Shown here piece after piece: positions 33,511 to 42,121 of a stretch of DNA of 64,000 nt. This DNA comes from AWTP1-13 sp963840445 (GTDB lineage: Bacteria > Pseudomonadota > Alphaproteobacteria > Rhizobiales > Hyphomicrobiaceae). Below the pieces are notes generated by a model, which saw only the letters and a list, made by a program, of their open reading frames with translations, did no database searches and had not been told where the DNA came from. Where the stretch lies: NCBI GenBank assembly GCA_963840445.1, contig CAWIZC010000032.1:186001-250000 (forward strand), in the 5' to 3' direction. Position 1 is the stretch's first letter. Every line of letters starts with the position of its first letter. The translations under genes were made by a program, and so were the position numbers.

Positions 33511-34170
33511 TCAGTCGTCGCACCACATGCGCACGAGGTTGGCCGCGCATTTCGCCAGCAGGTCGCTCTCTGCCGATTTGCCGTCGCGGTCGAACAGTCG
33601 CCGGCGTGCCGTTTCCAGGTCGAACAGCAGCTCGCGCCGGGCAGGGTCGCGCACGAAGCTGCGCACCCAGCCCACCGCCGCCAGACGCGCTCCGCGCGTC
33701 ACCGGCATCACCCGATGCAGCGTCGAGGCGGGATAGGCCACGACGACGCCCGCCGGCAGCTTGAAGGCCTCCTCGCCCGCGGCGGTATCGATCACCAGCT
33801 CGCCGCCGTCGTAGCTGTCCGGCTCGGCCAGGAACAGCGTGAAGGACACGTCGGTCCTAACGCCGCCCATCAGCGCATCGTCGACGTGCGCGCCGTAAGC
33901 GTGACCCGGCTCGTAGCGCGAGAACATCGGACCGAGGATCGTCTTTGGCCGCACTGCCAGCGCAAATACAGGATGCTCACGCAGACGCGTGTCGACCAGC
34001 CCGCGTATACGTTCGAGCTCCGGGCCGCGGCTGGCCTGCAGGTTGGACTTGACCAGTCGAGCCGACCAGCCTGCCGTCGCCTTGCCGTCGACGAACGTCG
34101 CTGTGGCAAGACCAGCCCGCACCTCTTCGAGGTCGGCAACCGACAGGACGTCGGCGATGGACAGAAGCAT
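33511..34170 (-). CDS. PKHD-type Fe(II)/2-oxoglutarate hydroxylase PiuC-like
   Basis: 219 residues from ATG 34170 (MLLSIADVL); ATG 34188 is an alternative. The iron-binding His-x-Asp is in 'YGAHVDDALMG' and the distal His in 'STLHRVMPVTRGARLAAVGWVRS' with the co-substrate Arg following. The order 'DVSFTLFLAEPDSYDGGELVI' also matches PiuC/YbiX. PiuC is typically co-located with iron-siderophore receptors. It is convergent with bfr, in keeping with the iron island. Confidence 0.92.
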   Translation of the reverse strand: MLLSIADVLSVADLEEVRAGLATATFVDGKATAGWSARLVKSNLQASRGPELERIRGLVDTRLREHPVFALAVRPKTILGPMFSRYEPGHAYGAHVDDALMGGVRTDVSFTLFLAEPDSYDGGELVIDTAAGEEAFKLPAGVVVAYPASTLHRVMPVTRGARLAAVGWVRSFVRDPARRELLFDLETARRRLFDRDGKSAESDLLAKCAANLVRMWCDD

Positions 34171-34275
34171 GCATGCTCCGCTGGTCACACAACGCTGCCA
34201 AGCTAGCCGAGCCAGACAGGAAAATCGAGCAAGCGGGGGCGCGCCTCCCGCACCTTTTCAGGGAGCTAATGGCAC

Positions 34276-35103
34276 ATGAGTAAGCTGACGCGGAAAGTGT
34301 GGGTCGGCATCGGCGCAGCGACCATCGCCGGTGCATCCACCTTGGGAAGCGCCGTCGCCCAGCACGCCGGCCACAAGGCCGACCAGCCGGGTAAGGCGCC
34401 GACCGACGAGGCGGCGACCAAGGACCCGGCGCAAGGCGGCGAGGCCTACCTCACCGACGGTGGGCCGCGCGACAGCCGCATCCGCTTCTACCGCGACCTC
34501 GAGCTGATCCGCGGGCACATCCTGGTCGGCACCGAGCTGCTCCGCTTGAATTTGTGGGACGAGGCCCTGCCGCATTTCCTGCATCCCACCGAAGAACTCT
34601 ACAACGGCATGGAGAAGTACATCAAAGGCCACAACATCCGGCCCTTCAAGCTCGAGCTCGGCGTGCTCGCCCAGAGCGTCAAGGCCAAGCGCAGGGGCGC
34701 CTACGACCAGGCCCAGAAGGTGGTCGACCAGCGCATCGGCGCCGCGCTGGACAGGGCCCGGCAATTCATGACGCCCCCGCTCGGCTTCACCGCCCGCACT
34801 GCGGCTGAGGTGCTGAAGGTGGCCTTGAGCGAATACGAGTCCTCGATCGAGGACGGCAAGTTCGTCAAGCCGGTCGAGTATCAGGACAGCCGCGGCTTCG
34901 TGTGGGAAGCCGACCGCATGCTGGAGGGATCGGCCGCCCAGCTGCAGAAGGCGGACCCCGATGCGCTGGCCAAGATCCGCGCTGCCATGCAGCAACTCAA
35001 GTCGGCCTGGCCCGAGCCCATGCCGCCCGAGAAGCCGATATTGGAGGTCGGCAAGATGTCGGCGCTGATCTCGGAGATCGAGTTGCACACTTCGAGGTAC
35101 TGA
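34276..35103 (+). CDS. periplasmic helical protein coupled to a diheme peroxidase
   Basis: 275 residues. 'VWVGIGAATIAGASTLGSAVAQ' is a signal peptide. The mature part is alpha-helical and His-containing: 'LELIRGHILVGTELLRLNLWDEALPHFLHPTEELYNGMEKYIKGHNI', then 'ALSEYESSIEDGKFVKPVEYQDSRGFVWEADRMLEGS'. No family is recognised; regular spacing and His residues fit a metal- or copper-related helical bundle such as iron-transport helical domains. The stop overlaps the peroxidase start by one base (TGATG), so the two are co-translated. Confidence 0.7.
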   Translation: MSKLTRKVWVGIGAATIAGASTLGSAVAQHAGHKADQPGKAPTDEAATKDPAQGGEAYLTDGGPRDSRIRFYRDLELIRGHILVGTELLRLNLWDEALPHFLHPTEELYNGMEKYIKGHNIRPFKLELGVLAQSVKAKRRGAYDQAQKVVDQRIGAALDRARQFMTPPLGFTARTAAEVLKVALSEYESSIEDGKFVKPVEYQDSRGFVWEADRMLEGSAAQLQKADPDALAKIRAAMQQLKSAWPEPMPPEKPILEVGKMSALISEIELHTSRY

Positions 35104-36470
35104 TGGGGCAGGGCGAACCGCCACGTGATGCGCCCCCGGTCGGCCTTGGGCTCGCCGCCGCGGTGGTGGGCTTTGCGCTGTTGGCTGCCGTGACGTGGTG
35201 GCCACGGCCGGCAGCCGTCGGCGCGACGCAGCAAGCCCAGCCGACCTTGCAGGATTTGCGGCGCGCTTTTGCCCGGCCGACCTTCGTGCCGGAGCCCGCC
35301 GACAACCCGGCCACGCCGGCCAAGGTGGCTCTCGGCCGGCGCCTGTTCGAGGACAAGCGGCTGTCGGTGACCGGCACGATCGGCTGCGTGTCCTGCCACG
35401 ATCCCAAGCTCGCCTTCACCGACGGGGAGAGCACCGGCCGCGGTGTCTCGGGGCGTCCGCTGGCACGCCACACACCCTCGCTATGGAACGTCGCCTGGAG
35501 CCCGCTCCTGATGTGGGACGGACGCGCCTCCGACCTGGAGGAGCAGATCCGCCTGCCGCTCACCCATCCCGACGAGATGGGCGCCACCTTCGAGCATGCG
35601 GTGGAGCGGCTCACTCCCGACCTCGACTACGTGCGCGCCTTCGCAGAGGCCTTCCCTGGCTCGCCGCGCATCACTGCCGAGGGCATCGCCAAGGCGCTCG
35701 CCGCCTACGAGCGTTCGCTGGTGTCGCCGCCGACACGCTTCGACCAGTGGATCGCCGGCGACGCGTCGGCGCTGACACCCAGCGAGGTGAACGGCTTTAC
35801 GATCTTCACCGGCCGCGGCCGCTGCATCAACTGCCACACCGGCTTTGCCTTCACCGATCATGGGTTCTACGACATCGGCCTGCCGACCGAAGATCTGGGC
35901 CGCGGTCCGATCCTGCATCTGGAGGCGGCCGATCACGCCTTCAAGGTGCCGACCCTGCGCGAGCTGGCCTGGACCGCGCCCTACATGCACGACGGTTCGA
36001 TCGGCACCCTCGACGACATCATCCGCATCTACGAGATGGGCGGCATCGAGCGGCCGACGCGCAGCCGCGACCTGCCGCAGAACCTGCGGCTGACCGACGA
36101 TGAACGCAACGACCTGATCGCCTTCCTGTTGTCCCTGTCGAGCGATGAGCCGCCAAAGCCCTCCACGGAAGCCTGGGTCGGCAATACCGAGCCGCCCAGG
36201 CCGCAACCGCCCGCCGACACCACCGTGGTCAGCCAGATCAACAAGCTGTTCAAGCCCTCGCGCGTGCGCATCAAGGCCGGCCAGACGCTCACCGTACTCA
36301 ACGACGACACGCGCACGCACAACCTGCGCATCTACAGCCCCAGCCTCGACTACAACTCCGGCGCCCAGGAACCGAAGGAGACCATCACCATCCCCTTCCG
36401 CGATCCCGGCACCTTCGAGGCCTTCTGCGGCATCCACCCGTCCATGCGCCTGAGCATCGAGGTGAAGTGA
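35103..36470 (+). CDS. diheme cytochrome c peroxidase (MauG-like) fused to a cupredoxin domain
   Basis: 455 residues. An N-terminal membrane/signal helix (GLAAAVVGFALLAAVTWW) is followed by a CCP_MauG domain with two c-type heme sites: Cys95-Cys98-His99 (CVSCH) and Cys241-Cys244-His245 (CINCH). After the usual end of the peroxidase domain ('NDLIAFLLSLS') the chain has a Pro-rich linker and a C-terminal plastocyanin-like domain with His406, Cys442, His445 and Met448, the four type-1 copper ligands. The periplasmic enzyme would pass electrons internally from copper to heme. Fusion of these two modules is uncommon. Confidence 0.88.
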   Translation: MGQGEPPRDAPPVGLGLAAAVVGFALLAAVTWWPRPAAVGATQQAQPTLQDLRRAFARPTFVPEPADNPATPAKVALGRRLFEDKRLSVTGTIGCVSCHDPKLAFTDGESTGRGVSGRPLARHTPSLWNVAWSPLLMWDGRASDLEEQIRLPLTHPDEMGATFEHAVERLTPDLDYVRAFAEAFPGSPRITAEGIAKALAAYERSLVSPPTRFDQWIAGDASALTPSEVNGFTIFTGRGRCINCHTGFAFTDHGFYDIGLPTEDLGRGPILHLEAADHAFKVPTLRELAWTAPYMHDGSIGTLDDIIRIYEMGGIERPTRSRDLPQNLRLTDDERNDLIAFLLSLSSDEPPKPSTEAWVGNTEPPRPQPPADTTVVSQINKLFKPSRVRIKAGQTLTVLNDDTRTHNLRIYSPSLDYNSGAQEPKETITIPFRDPGTFEAFCGIHPSMRLSIEVK

Positions 36471-36526
36471 TGATCACCGGCGCGGCCGGCGCGCGGGGAC
36501 AGGTGTTTCACGTGTGACAATCCCCG

Positions 36527-38560
36527 CTAGCGCCAGCCGGCCCGGCGCAGCGCCTCGGTGACGAGCGCGCCACCATGACCGCCGGCGTAGGGGAACCAGT
36601 TGACGAACTGTTCGGCGGTCAGGCCGGGGTAGTCGCGCTGCAGCGCCGCCACCGCTGCCGAGGCCGCCTGCACATCGCCTGCAGCCGACAGGGATGCCGC
36701 CAATACCTGTCGCCCCAGCCAGAAGTGCGGCTGCAGGCGCGCTGCCCAGTGGGCCGTCTGCAGGGCTTCCTCGCGGTTGCCGAGGTGCAGGTCGGCGAGC
36801 ACCTTGGACGGCAGACAGTGCCCCAGGCTGGCGTCGCCGACACGCAGGCGCATGGCGGTCTGCAAATAGGTCTTCGCCGCGGCGAAGGCGCCCGTCATGA
36901 CGGCATGATAGCTGCGGGCGGTCGAGGACAGCGCGAAGCTCGGATTGAGCGAAACGGCCTGCTCCAGGAAGGTCGCCGCCTCCTCGTGGCGGCCCTGCCA
37001 GTCCAGCACCTGACCCATGATGTTGCAGCCTTTGGGCTCGCTCGGGTCGATCTCCAGCGCACGCCTGGCGCTCTTTTCCGCCGTCGCCAGCAGCGCTGAC
37101 CAGCGATGATCCCGCTCCACCTGCGCCGTGAGATAGGTCGTCACCGCGAGCATGGCGTGCGCATGCGCGTAGGTAGCGTCCTCGCGGATGGCGCCATGGA
37201 AGGCGGCCGCGGCCTCGACCAGATCGCCGGCATAGAAGTAGCGGTAGCCGAGCACGAGTTGCTGATAGGCGACGGCCGAGCCGGTGGCCGCCAGCGCCGG
37301 CTTGGCGAAGGCCCTGCGCTCGATATCGGCGATGGCGGGATCGAGGGCCGCCACGATCAGCGGGCACACCTCGCCGACCCATGACAGTGGATCGTCGCTG
37401 GCCGCATCGTAGCGATTGGCCCAGCGGATATGCCCCGTCTCGGCGTCGGCCAGCTCAATGCCGAGCGACAGCGTGGTGCCGCGATCGACGATCGCTCCAT
37501 AGATCAGGTAGTCGGCGCCCGTCAGGCGCGCGAAATCGCGCGCGATGAACGGCGAGCCCAAGCCGATCGCGGCGAGACTGTGCGTGGTGGCGCGCGACAG
37601 TACGCTGAACCAGCGGCAGCCGGACAGCACCATGGTGATGTCTTCCGACAGCGCGCTGGCGAGTGCCGCCCCCGACGGTTGCGGCCCCTCGTAGCGGAAC
37701 GGCAGCACGGCCAGCACCGGCGCATCGCCGCGCGTGCGCAGCCACGGGTCGGCGTGCACGTATGCGGGCCGGCGCAGGCTGATCGCGGGGACCTTGATCT
37801 GTTGCGGGGCCGCCTTGATCGCCTCGTAGGCTTGGCGCAGCTCGGCCGGCGGCTCCTCCTCGAACTCCAGCTTGAGACGCTTGGCATGGCGCTCGTACTG
37901 CCGCAGCGCCTCCTGGCCGCGACCGGCCGCCGCCTCGATGCTCATCAGCCGCAGAACCGCCTGCCCGCACATCGGCGACAGCTCGATCAGGCGCTGCAGG
38001 GCCTGCATCGCCCGCTCCTGCTCGTCGGCGCTCATGGAGCGCGCGGTCGCCTCCAGCACGGCGCTCTCGAGCCGCCCCTCGAGCCGCGCGCGCTGGATCG
38101 CCATCCACTGCCCGAACGGCTCCGAGCCGATCGGGGGGCCGTCCAGCAGCGGGCCGCGATAGAGCCGCAGCATGTGCTCTACGCCGCCGAGACCGGTGTC
38201 GCGTGAGGGCAGGCTCTCGAACTCCCACACGTCGCAGTCGGCGATACCGGCGCCCAGCGCGACGCTCGTGCGCGTGGCTTCGACGATAGCGGGGCCCTCG
38301 CCGGCGGCAGCGCGCAGCTCGAACAGCACCTGCCGCAGGCTCGCCTGCGCCTGCTCCTTGAACCGGTCCGGCCACAGCAGATCGAGCAGCACCTCGCGGC
38401 TCTCGGCGCGCGTCTCCTTGAGCGCCAGGTAGGCGAGCAAAGCCTGGCCTCTGCGCAGAGAGACGGGCTGCGCGTCCGCGCCGGCCCCGATGAGAGCGAA
38501 GCCACCGAGCAATTGAAGCTGCATGCGAGGTGCGCCGTGTTGCGCGTCATTATCGATCAA
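36527..38560 (-). CDS. BTAD/SARP-like transcriptional regulator with TPR repeats
   Basis: 677 residues. An N-terminal OmpR-like winged-helix region (MQLQLLGGFALI … LRRGQALLAYLAL … REVLLDLLWPD … ASLRQVLFELR) is followed by a bacterial transcriptional-activation domain (…AALEATARSMSADEQERAMQALQRLIELSPMCGQAVLRLMSIEAAAGRGQEALRQYERHAKRL). A FlgO/adenylate-cyclase-associated-like segment ('LAVLPFRYEGPQPSG … GADYLIYGAIVDRGTTLSLGIELADAETG') and C-terminal TPR repeats come next. It is divergent from the DUF4242 gene across 134 bases and may regulate it or itself. Confidence 0.82.
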   Translation of the reverse strand: MIDNDAQHGAPRMQLQLLGGFALIGAGADAQPVSLRRGQALLAYLALKETRAESREVLLDLLWPDRFKEQAQASLRQVLFELRAAAGEGPAIVEATRTSVALGAGIADCDVWEFESLPSRDTGLGGVEHMLRLYRGPLLDGPPIGSEPFGQWMAIQRARLEGRLESAVLEATARSMSADEQERAMQALQRLIELSPMCGQAVLRLMSIEAAAGRGQEALRQYERHAKRLKLEFEEEPPAELRQAYEAIKAAPQQIKVPAISLRRPAYVHADPWLRTRGDAPVLAVLPFRYEGPQPSGAALASALSEDITMVLSGCRWFSVLSRATTHSLAAIGLGSPFIARDFARLTGADYLIYGAIVDRGTTLSLGIELADAETGHIRWANRYDAASDDPLSWVGEVCPLIVAALDPAIADIERRAFAKPALAATGSAVAYQQLVLGYRYFYAGDLVEAAAAFHGAIREDATYAHAHAMLAVTTYLTAQVERDHRWSALLATAEKSARRALEIDPSEPKGCNIMGQVLDWQGRHEEAATFLEQAVSLNPSFALSSTARSYHAVMTGAFAAAKTYLQTAMRLRVGDASLGHCLPSKVLADLHLGNREEALQTAHWAARLQPHFWLGRQVLAASLSAAGDVQAASAAVAALQRDYPGLTAEQFVNWFPYAGGHGGALVTEALRRAGWR

Positions 38561-38694
38561 TCCGCAAGCCTATCAGAAATAACGGGCAAATACCTCCGGC
38601 AGAGCTGCCGAAATGACGGTCGCATAACGCAGCGGGACTAACGTCGCGCCTGTTCACAAGCCGAGCCGAACTCGGCGCAACAGGAGATGGAGCA

Positions 38695-38970
38695 ATGCGC
38701 AAATTCATCATCGAGCGTGAAATTCCCAAGGTCGGAACCCTGGAGCGCGAGCAGCTGCGCGAGGTCGCCAAGACCTCCAATGCCGCGCTCGCCAAGCTCG
38801 GCACCGACATCCAGTGGGTCATGTCCTACGTGGCGGACGAGAAGACCTTCTGCGTGTACCTGGCCAAGGATGAGGCCATCATCCGCCGCCACGCCGAGAT
38901 CAGCGGGTTTCCGGCCACCAAGATCACCGAGATCAAGCGGGTGATCGACCCGAGCACCGCCCGGGACTAA
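38695..38970 (+). CDS. DUF4242 family protein
   Basis: 91 residues, 'MRKFIIEREIPKVGTLEREQLREVAKTSNAALAKLG … WVMSYVADEKTFCVYLAKDEAIIRRHAEISGFPATKITEIKRVIDPSTA'. This is the DUF4242 pattern ('…FIIERE+PG.G…L….S….L…G…I.W..SYV..DK.FC+Y.A….IREHA…GFP…I.E…IDP.TA'). A GGAGAT ribosome site is upstream. Family function is unknown; some members are annotated as nickel-binding. Divergent from the BTAD regulator. Confidence 0.85.
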   Translation: MRKFIIEREIPKVGTLEREQLREVAKTSNAALAKLGTDIQWVMSYVADEKTFCVYLAKDEAIIRRHAEISGFPATKITEIKRVIDPSTARD

Positions 38971-39331
38971 GTCGCCCGTCAGGACCACGCCACGGAGAAT
39001 GGGGCTCACGCAAGTAGGCCCCATCTTCCGACTCCAGTTGGACTTAATGCCAGTCTATGCCTGCCGACTGGCCGTCGCTTGCAATTTGCGGCGACGACAC
39101 ATCTTGCAAAGCGGGCCGTCCTATCTCGCGCCTCTGTCTATCCTTGGACGGACGTGCATACTCCACCCCGAACGGATACTCCCACCATTCCGCACAGCAA
39201 CCTTCGCGAGACCCGGCTTTGCCCATTGCCAGCGGCGCAGCTTACGCCTACCGCACTCGGATGATCTGGCCGGGCGTCGAAAATTTGGCTATCTCGCCTG
39301 CTAGCCGTTACGTCCCGGGGGAGCTTCAGCA
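38971..39331. other. intergenic stretch with one hairpin
   Basis: 361 bases before the TAXI gene. It contains the 7-base hairpin at 38999-39024 (ATGGGGC…GCCCCAT), 30 bases after the DUF4242 stop, which may be its transcript end. No coding frame is convincing. Confidence 0.45.
38999..39024 (+). terminator. hairpin after the DUF4242 gene
   Basis: ATGGGGC and GCCCCAT pair around a 12-base loop. The following bases are CTTCCG, with no T-run, so it is only a weak candidate terminator. Confidence 0.3.
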
Positions 39332-40738
39332 ATGTTGGGCAAGCGCGTGCGACAGTATTTGATGGTGGTTGGCAGTACGCTGATAGGCGTCGTCCTGGGG
39401 CTGTGGCTGGCAATCGCTCTCCTCAAGCCCGGTCCCGAGGGCAGGATCGTGATGGCAACCGGGGGCAGTGCCGGAGCCTACACGCAACTGGCCGAGACCT
39501 GGAGGCGCGAGCTGGCGCGTTTTGGCGTTGCGCTCGAGCTGCGGCCGGAAATGCAGGGCCTCGATACTTTGCAGGCGCTCGCCGCCGATGATGGCGGGCT
39601 GCACGCTGGCCTGGTCAAAGGCGGTGTTGCCGGCAGCCTGCAGGGCCGGCTCGCCACCGCATCCGAGCACACCGTGCACGACATGCAGATCGAGCAGCTG
39701 CAATCGGTCGGCCGCCTGTTCCATGAGCCAATCTGGATCTTCTATCGAGGCCCCAACCTGGTTCAGAGCCTGGGCGAGTTCAAAGGCAAGCGCATTATGG
39801 TCGGCACGCCTGCCAGCGGTGCCCGGCGTGTCGCCACGCTGCTGCTGAAGGCCAACGGCATCACGTCCGAGAATTCAAAGTTCATCGACCAGGACTTTCC
39901 CGCCGATGGCAAGCCGCTGACCGGCGAAGGCGCCGACGTGGCTTTCGTCTTGCTACCGCCGGATGCCAAGAAAGTGCAGGATCTTCTGCGCACGCCCGGC
40001 ATCCTGCTCATGGATTTCTCGGCCGAGGCGGAGGCCTACACCACGCGCTTTCCCTTCCTGTCAAAGGTCGTCATGTATCGCGGGGCAGTCGAATTCGAAC
40101 CCGACATACCTTCGGCCGATATCACTCTTCTCGCTGGTGCGCCGGCATTGGTCGTGCGCAAGGACCTTCACCCTGCCCTTGTCAGCCTGCTGACGCACGC
40201 CGTCTCCGCCAATCCCAAGCCTGGCTTCGACCGATCGGGTGAGCCCCTTTTGTTCTACCGCCCCGGCCAGTTTCCGAACGCCAACGATCCCGAGTACGAA
40301 GTCGATCCCGATGCGCGGGCGTACTACAAGACCGGAGAGCTGCCGGTGGTGTTGCGCGCGGTTGGACCCTTCAACGCCAGCATGGGCATTCCGTTCTGGG
40401 TGACGGCGTTTGCATTCCTGCACGCAACGAAGATCTTTCTGCTCGCCATCCCGATCCTGTCGATCGCCATCCCGCTCAGCCGGTTCCTGCCGTTGCTGTA
40501 CACATGGATGATCCGCCAGCGCTTGCTGCAATGGTACGACCGGCTCAAAGAGCTCGAGTCGACGCTCGAGCACAATCCGAGCCGCGCGCAACTGGTCGAG
40601 GTTGACGAGGGTCTGAAGCGGATTGACCGCGCCGTAAGCCGTCTGCGGCTGCCGCGCCATTTCTCGGATCAGCTTTACCACCTGAGGAGCCACATCGACC
40701 TGGTCGCACAGAAGCTCGCCCCAAGACAGGCACCCTAG
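39332..40738 (+). CDS. TAXI-family TRAP transporter solute-binding protein
   Basis: 468 residues, longer than the usual ~320. An N-terminal helix (VVGSTLIGVVLGLWLAIALL) is followed by the TAXI domain: 'GRIVMATGGSAGAYTQLAETWRRELARFGVALELR', '…GLVKGGVAGSLQGRLAT…', 'FKGKRIMVGTPASGARRVATLLLKANGI'. A second membrane segment (WVTAFAFLHATKIFLLAIPILSIAIPLSRFLPLLYTW) and a cytosolic helical tail occupy the last ~110 residues. Tethered TAXI proteins with this tail are known. No permease gene (DctQ/DctM) is nearby. Confidence 0.85.
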   Translation: MLGKRVRQYLMVVGSTLIGVVLGLWLAIALLKPGPEGRIVMATGGSAGAYTQLAETWRRELARFGVALELRPEMQGLDTLQALAADDGGLHAGLVKGGVAGSLQGRLATASEHTVHDMQIEQLQSVGRLFHEPIWIFYRGPNLVQSLGEFKGKRIMVGTPASGARRVATLLLKANGITSENSKFIDQDFPADGKPLTGEGADVAFVLLPPDAKKVQDLLRTPGILLMDFSAEAEAYTTRFPFLSKVVMYRGAVEFEPDIPSADITLLAGAPALVVRKDLHPALVSLLTHAVSANPKPGFDRSGEPLLFYRPGQFPNANDPEYEVDPDARAYYKTGELPVVLRAVGPFNASMGIPFWVTAFAFLHATKIFLLAIPILSIAIPLSRFLPLLYTWMIRQRLLQWYDRLKELESTLEHNPSRAQLVEVDEGLKRIDRAVSRLRLPRHFSDQLYHLRSHIDLVAQKLAPRQAP

Positions 40739-40917
40739 GTCACTTACAGGCAGCCCATCGCCAAAGCTCAAGGCTCCTCGCGCGCGGCTCAGTGAACGAG
40801 CGCCAAAAATTCCTGCTGGCGGTCGCAGGATCGTCACCATTGCCGCCGATGATGAACCGGCGGGCGAGGTGGTGCGGGCTCCTGGCAAAATTCATTTTGC
40901 AACCTGGGGAGTGGAGC

Positions 40918-41925
40918 ATGCGCATCGCGTGGATCCTTTTTGCATTCTTGGTGCTGGTCTCGGTCGCTGACGGGGCGACCGCACGGGAATTGAAGATTTC
41001 CCATCAATGGCCGCCGGATGCCGACGCGCGCGATCGCGCAACGCGCATCTTCGTCAAGGAGGTAGCTGCGCGGGCACCCGGCATCACCTTCCAGATCTAT
41101 CCGCAGCTCAGCCTGAAGATGAAGGCCGAGGAGCAGTTCCAGGCCCTGCAAACTGGTGTCGCCGACCTCAGCGTCTACCCGCTGCCCTACGCGGTGAAGC
41201 AGGTGCCGGAGTTCTCCCTCTCGGTGCTGCCCTGCCTCTATCCGAGCATGGACACGGTGCGAGGCCTCAAGGGTTCTAAAGTCGCGGATCGACTGCAGGC
41301 GGTCGCCAATGCGCATGGCGTGCACATCATGGCGTGGTGGTGGGTGCCGGGAGGATTTGTTACCCGCAACCGGGAGGTTGCCGGACCCGATACCGTCAAG
41401 GGGCTAAGATTGCGTGGCGGCGATCCCCTGTTCGATCTCATGCTCAAGAAAGCCGGCGCCATCCCTGTCGAGCTGACATCAAACGAGATCTACGGCGCCA
41501 TGCAGTCGGGCAAGGTCGATGGGGCGCTGACCTCGTATGAGACGTTCATGTCGACCAAGATCTACGAGCACGGCAAGTATTTCACGGCGGGCAGCCCCGG
41601 CATATGGATGTTCGCCACGCCCCTGCTGATCTCGAAGTCCGTGTGGGACAGCCTGTCGGACGCCGAGCGCGAAGCCTTCGAGACGGCCGCCGAAATCTCC
41701 GAGGAATATTTTACGGCCACGCAACTCGCAGCCGAGGCCAGATTCATCGAGACCTTCAGCCGGGCCGGCGCCAAGTTCCACAAGCTCACGCACGAGGAGT
41801 ACATCGCCTGGCTGGAGCTGGCGCAGCAGACCGCCTGGAGGGAATATCTCAAGATCAGTCCGGCGACGGAGAGCATGCTGCGAGAGGCCGTGCAGACCAT
41901 CCTGTTGAACAGCAGCAGGAGTTGA
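40918..41925 (+). CDS. TRAP transporter solute-binding protein (DctP-like)
   Basis: 335 residues from ATG 40918 (MRIAWILFAFLVLVSVADGATA, signal peptide). The DctP pattern is clear: 'ELKISHQWPPDADARDRATRIFVKEVAARAPGITFQIYPQLSLKMKAEEQFQALQTGVADLSVYPLPY … VAGPDTVKGLRLRGGDPLFDLMLKKAGAIPVELTSNEIYGAMQSGKVDGALTSYETFMSTKIYEHGKYFT'. The Arg for the substrate carboxylate is in 'KGLRLRGG'. No DctQM permease is next to it, so it must use one from elsewhere, or be orphan. 179 bases separate it from the TAXI gene on the same strand. Confidence 0.87.
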   Translation: MRIAWILFAFLVLVSVADGATARELKISHQWPPDADARDRATRIFVKEVAARAPGITFQIYPQLSLKMKAEEQFQALQTGVADLSVYPLPYAVKQVPEFSLSVLPCLYPSMDTVRGLKGSKVADRLQAVANAHGVHIMAWWWVPGGFVTRNREVAGPDTVKGLRLRGGDPLFDLMLKKAGAIPVELTSNEIYGAMQSGKVDGALTSYETFMSTKIYEHGKYFTAGSPGIWMFATPLLISKSVWDSLSDAEREAFETAAEISEEYFTATQLAAEARFIETFSRAGAKFHKLTHEEYIAWLELAQQTAWREYLKISPATESMLREAVQTILLNSSRS

Positions 41926-42006
41926 TAGCGAGGCGCCACCTCTGTTGGGAGCCATGATGCGGCAAGGCAACAGGCAACTGACTTTCACATAACCTTCACA
42001 CCCACG

Positions 42007-42120
42007 CCAGATCGCCAGCGCGACGGACAGCGCCGAGGCCGCCAGCAGGCCGTCGGAGATCGGCCGGGTGAAGAACAGCCACGGATTGCTGTCGGTCATG
42101 ATCGAGCGGATCAGGTTGAT
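42007..42120 (-). pseudogene. remnant of tctA (tricarboxylate transporter permease tail)
   Basis: Right after the tctC stop, the minus strand reads 'EINLIRSIMTDSNPWLFFTRPISDGLLAASALSVALAIW', which is the last part of TctA (…L+..L..S.GDP…F.TRPIS…LL…). No upstream part of TctA and no TctB are present. A deletion has joined tctC to the end of tctA. The frame then runs on into unrelated sequence. Confidence 0.62.
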
Positions 42121-42121
42121 C

